A stretch of DNA of 64,000 bases from Akkermansiaceae bacterium (GTDB taxonomy: Bacteria > Verrucomicrobiota > Verrucomicrobiia > Verrucomicrobiales > DEV007): assembly GCA_024233005.1 (NCBI GenBank), contig JACKQE010000001.1, forward strand, positions 124,001-188,000, read 5' to 3'. Within the stretch, counting starts at the first letter, position 1; every line of letters begins with the position of its first letter. A program made the position numbers and the translations under genes. Positions 60,985 through 64,000 of the stretch are shown here, in pieces. The notes under the pieces are model-generated. The model saw only the letters and a list, made by a program, of their open reading frames with translations. It did not search any database and had not been told where the DNA came from.

Positions 60985-62538
60985 ATGAAAGCGTACCTTT
61001 TTCACCTGCTTCTCGCCACCCTGGCGTTGGCTATCAACAGCCATGCCCAGGTGGGTGCCGTCACGCCTCCTGCCTCCTTGGAGGAGCTGACCCCAATACC
61101 GGGGGCCAAACCGCGCAATGCTCTCTTCATCCTCATTGATGACCTGCGCTACGATGCGCTGAGCTGTCTGGGCCACCCTTTCATCAAAACGCCCAACATC
61201 GACCGCATTGCCAAAAACGGGGCCATTTTCCAGAATGCCTTTGTCACCACCTCGCTGTGTTCCCCGAGCCGGGCCTCCATCCTGACCGGCCTTTACATGC
61301 ACCACCACGGCGTTGTGGACAATAACGCGCAGTCACCCGGGCTGGTCTTTTTTCCCCAGTACCTCCAGAAGGCGGGCTATGAAACGGCCTTCTTCGGCAA
61401 GTGGCACATGGGCGGTGAAAGCGATGATCCACGCCCGGGTTTCAACCGCTGGGTCAGTTTCAAAGGGCAGGGCAACTATCTCCCACCGAATCCCAACTAC
61501 ACCCTCAACGTCGACGGCGAGCGGGTGAAGCAAAAAGGTTACATCACCGACGAACTGACTGACTACGCCATGGATTGGCTCCAAGCCCGTGACCGGAGCA
61601 AGCCCTGGTTCGCCTACGTTTCCCACAAAGCGGTGCATGCCGAGTTCCACCCGGCAGAACGCCACAAAGACCTTTACTCCGACGCTGTCATCGCCCCGCC
61701 TGCGACCCAGTCGGAGGAATCCAACCGGACCAAACCGCTCTGGGTGCGCAACCAGCGCAACAGCTGGCACGGGGTCGACTTCCCCTACCACAGCAGCCTC
61801 GATGTGGCAGAATATTACCGCCAATACTGCCGCACCCTTGCCGCAGTGGACGAAAGCGTGGGACGGCTCCTCGATTGGCTGGAAAAGAGCGGTCAAGCGG
61901 ACAATACGCTCGTCATGTTCATGGGTGACAATGGATTCCTGTTTGGAGAATTCGGACTGATCGACAAGCGCAATGCCTACGAACCCTCCATGCGCGTGCC
62001 GCTGCTCGGCCAGTGTCCCGGCGTCATTCCCGCCGGCAGCAAGGTCCGCGGTCTCGTCGCCAATATTGACATTGGTCCGACGATTCTGGAGGCCGCGGGG
62101 CTGACCACGCCTTCCCACATGGATGGTCGCAGTTTTCTTTCTCTCGCCGCCGGCAAGCCGGACGCGGCCTCAAATTGGCGCAAGGAATTGGTTTACGAGT
62201 ATTACTGGGAATACAACTTCCCCCATACCCCGACCATCTTCGCTCTGCGCACCGATGAGTACAAGTTCATCCAGTATCACGGCATCTGGGATATCGACGA
62301 ACTTTACGACTTGCAGAGCGATCCCGGTGAAACGAGAAACCTCATCTTCGACCCCACCCAGGCGGAACGCATCAAGGACATGCGTCAAAGGCTCGGGAAG
62401 CAGCTGGAGGCGGAGGGTGCCAATCAGGTTCCCTTCACCCTGAAACGCAATATGGGGGCGAACCTTCGCCGTTCCAGTGGATCCGGGGCGGCGGAATTCC
62501 CGCCGGAGTTGCAGCGGGAGAAAAACGCCAAAGAGTAG
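60985..62538 (+). CDS. Arylsulfatase-type sulfatase, secreted
   Basis: 517 aa with a signal peptide (MKAYLFHLLLATLALAINSHA). The classic motif LCSPSRASILTG (C92-S-P-S-R96) is intact, so Cys can be converted to formylglycine. The DD pair is at 52-53 (FILIDDLRYD), and FMGDNGFLFGEFGLIDKRNAYE is the second metal region. It resembles N-sulfoglucosamine or choline-sulfatase-like families acting on sulfated sugars. It follows the MFS gene by 11 bases. Confidence 0.92.
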   Translation: MKAYLFHLLLATLALAINSHAQVGAVTPPASLEELTPIPGAKPRNALFILIDDLRYDALSCLGHPFIKTPNIDRIAKNGAIFQNAFVTTSLCSPSRASILTGLYMHHHGVVDNNAQSPGLVFFPQYLQKAGYETAFFGKWHMGGESDDPRPGFNRWVSFKGQGNYLPPNPNYTLNVDGERVKQKGYITDELTDYAMDWLQARDRSKPWFAYVSHKAVHAEFHPAERHKDLYSDAVIAPPATQSEESNRTKPLWVRNQRNSWHGVDFPYHSSLDVAEYYRQYCRTLAAVDESVGRLLDWLEKSGQADNTLVMFMGDNGFLFGEFGLIDKRNAYEPSMRVPLLGQCPGVIPAGSKVRGLVANIDIGPTILEAAGLTTPSHMDGRSFLSLAAGKPDAASNWRKELVYEYYWEYNFPHTPTIFALRTDEYKFIQYHGIWDIDELYDLQSDPGETRNLIFDPTQAERIKDMRQRLGKQLEAEGANQVPFTLKRNMGANLRRSSGSGAAEFPPELQREKNAKE

Positions 62539-62598
62539 CACGGAGGGATCTGGCGCACCCGCTGCGCCGACCCAGGGAAAGTAAAACTGGGAGCGGAA

Positions 62599-63340
62599 TC
62601 AACCGCCCCCGGGTTCTATTTCGCTGAAATCGGTCACGGCATTCCAGACCCCGAACCCCACATGGGTGACGGACCCAAGGTTACGCTTCAAGGGTGAAGC
62701 AAGGGTCTGTCCGTCCGCGTGGATGATGACCTCCTGCTTGGACAAATCGACCTCCACATCCAGTTCGATGACGTGATCCTTTCCTCCCGTCACCTTGACC
62801 TTGGCGCCTTTCTGCTGCGCGGTGGGCCCCTCAAGAATTCTGGCTGTGCCCTGCACGAACTGAAACCCGCATTTCACCAAGGAAGTGTCGTCCGGGCCAT
62901 CGCCGAAAACAAAAAAACCGTTCTGGTACCAGGGAGGATTGGGGAATCCATCGCAAGCCCTCATTCTGATCTTCCACCGGGCAGTCGTGGAGACCGGCAC
63001 GGAGAGCGCCCGCACCGCCAAGGCTACACCGTCCTCTGCTGCTCCCAAACGGTATCCCAGATCGGAAGCCACCACCTGCCCTCCTGCCACCGAGGCAAAT
63101 TTTTCCGCCAGACTGGCACCTTTGAGCTTTTCCTTGCCGACGGGGGCCATCGCTCCCGATTTGCCTTCAGGAGGAAGACCCATTTTCTCACGGGTCTCCC
63201 GCCGGTAGGCTTCATCATCCGGTTCCAGAGTCTCGGGGAGCACTTCGATGGGTTCGCCGAGGGCCGACTCAAGCCCTTTGCCTTCCGGACCGTAACAGCG
63301 CACCGTCCCATCCTGGCAGGCGAGATAGAGATGTTTTCGC
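62599..63340 (-). pseudogene. 5'-truncated secreted propeller/beta-sandwich gene
   Basis: On the minus strand the frame begins inside a beta-propeller blade (HLYLACQDGTVRCYG around 63331-63289) and continues into a linker and a C-terminal laminin/3-keto-disaccharide-hydrolase-like beta-sandwich ending at 62599. The upstream part is missing: immediately beyond the blade lies IS91-type transposase sequence on the other strand. The longest start-bearing frame uses a GTG at 63303. It is the 3' remnant of a larger gene cut by the insertion. Confidence 0.7.
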
Positions 63341-64000
63341 GCCGCCGTGCAGACTTTCGGGGACTACCTCAACTACCATCCCCACCTCCACGTGCTGGCG
63401 GCCTCCGTTCTGGTAGACCGCGAAGGGCGCTTCCACGTGCTGCCTGTATAGTGTATTGAGCCACTCGCGGAACCTTTCCGCCACCGTTTCCTCGCCTTGT
63501 TACGCGACGATAAGCTCATCAGCGAAAGGAAGCTCCGCCAGCTCCTCGCCTGGACCCACAGCGGTTTCAGCCTCGATGCCGGGGAGAAACCCGTCGCGCC
63601 CTACGATGTCGAAGGGAGGAAACGATTGGCGGAGTATTTACTCAGAGCCCCCTTCTCACTCGAAAAAATCACCTGGATCGAATCGACCGGCAAGGTCGTC
63701 TACAGTTCCAAGCGGAGCTGGCACACCAAGCGCAACTTCCAGATCTTCGAGGCTGTCAACTTCCTCGCCGCGACCGTGGAGCACATCACGCCGAAAGGGC
63801 AGCAAACAGTGAGGTATTACGGGCTCTATTCGTACAAGAGCCGGGGAATGGCCGCGAAGAACGGGAGAAAGAGACCGGAAATGGCGGAGGAGAAAAGGCC
63901 GGAGCGGCAGGAGGGACCTCCATCCGGGACTTTCTTTATTTTGCCTGCGCCGGAACCGCGAAGCGGACGCTTCCTCCGACCGCTCTGGCGGGATCTCATC
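63332..64000 (+). pseudogene. Decayed IS91-family transposase, runs past window end
   Basis: Plus-strand frame from 63332 reads AAVQTFGDYLNYHPHLHVL, the HUH-type signature of IS91/ISCR-like Y2 transposases. It hits an in-frame TAG at 63449-63451, then continues in the same frame (PLAEPFRHRFLALL, VRYYGLYSYKSRG) with the family C-terminal part, and runs off at 64000. The N-terminal portion is absent. The stop and the truncation indicate a non-functional copy. Confidence 0.84.

Noticed and set aside
62552..62568. GGCGCA/TGCGCC hairpin after the second sulfatase as a terminator
   Set aside because: Short stem and no T-run.
1..64000. CRISPR arrays, rRNA genes, known defence operons
   Set aside because: None seen: no regularly spaced repeats, no rRNA-like segments, no Cas, restriction-modification or toxin-antitoxin signatures.

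Overview
The window reads as chromosomal DNA from a member of the Verrucomicrobiota (PVC superphylum). I infer this from the density of PVC-typical secreted families: DUF1552/DUF1592 and DUF1501/DUF1549 pairs with haem-binding motifs, two sulfatases, a ThuA-like protein, a DUF6807 protein, PQQ and WD40 propellers, and an ECF sigma factor with a membrane anti-sigma-like partner. A TatC protein and several Tat or Sec signals fit a Gram-negative-type envelope. No marker gene here fixes the genus.

Layout. 0-5 kb (minus): DUF1592 haem protein, DUF1552 protein, DUF6807 protein. 5.1-9.9 kb: DUF2934 protein, CPBP protease, then a tight plus-strand run (FabZ-like dehydratase, membrane protein, SGNH hydrolase, GAF protein, S8 protease). 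9.9-19 kb (minus): sugar-phosphate isomerase, the tig-clpP-clpX proteostasis block preceded by an SDR, a GNAT and an M16 peptidase, and a GT39-like membrane protein. 19.1-20.9 kb (plus): an Fe-S maturation locus (DUF1858-rhodanese protein, IscU/NifU-like scaffold, SufT). 21-25.4 kb (minus): fur, argH, Nudix and an unusual tatC. 25.5-29.4 kb (plus): M23 peptidase, two related coiled-coil membrane proteins, a tiny lipoprotein, rlmH. 29.4-32.2 kb (minus): glucuronokinase-like GHMP kinase, galU, rph. 32.4-40 kb: tRNA-Val with a gene starting six bases after it, a giant MFS-PlsC-acyl-ACP synthetase fusion, two uncharacterised envelope proteins, hemL. 40-41.6 kb: a candidate small RNA, a Dabb protein, an alpha/beta hydrolase, tRNA-Arg. 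42-51 kb (plus): one long run of sigma factor, anti-sigma, DUF1501, PPC-domain, DUF1549/DUF1553 and WD40-haem proteins. 51.3-54.5 kb: peroxiredoxin, SDR, folC. 54.5-62.5 kb: a catabolic-looking cluster with a PQQ propeller, two sulfatases, an isochorismatase-ThuA fusion and an MFS transporter. 62.6-64 kb: a truncated propeller gene abutting a decayed IS91-family transposase that runs off the window.

How the genes fit together. Tat-type signals on the DUF1552 and DUF1501 proteins match the tatC at 21-22.7 kb. The sulfatases, MFS transporter, propellers and ThuA-like protein suggest breakdown of sulfated polysaccharide, although no glycoside hydrolase is present. The items I find most interesting are: (1) a compact promoter-hairpin-terminator unit after hemL that looks like a roughly 76-nt RNA; (2) TatC with an enlarged periplasmic loop, a His/Asp-rich tail and a C-terminal helix-hairpin-helix domain; (3) a rhodanese whose catalytic Cys is Asp, joined to a DUF1858 domain and a metal-binding-looking tail beside Fe-S genes; and (4) a translationally coupled GAF protein and cytoplasmic subtilase.

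All function calls come from reading motifs by eye. No database search or folding calculation was run.
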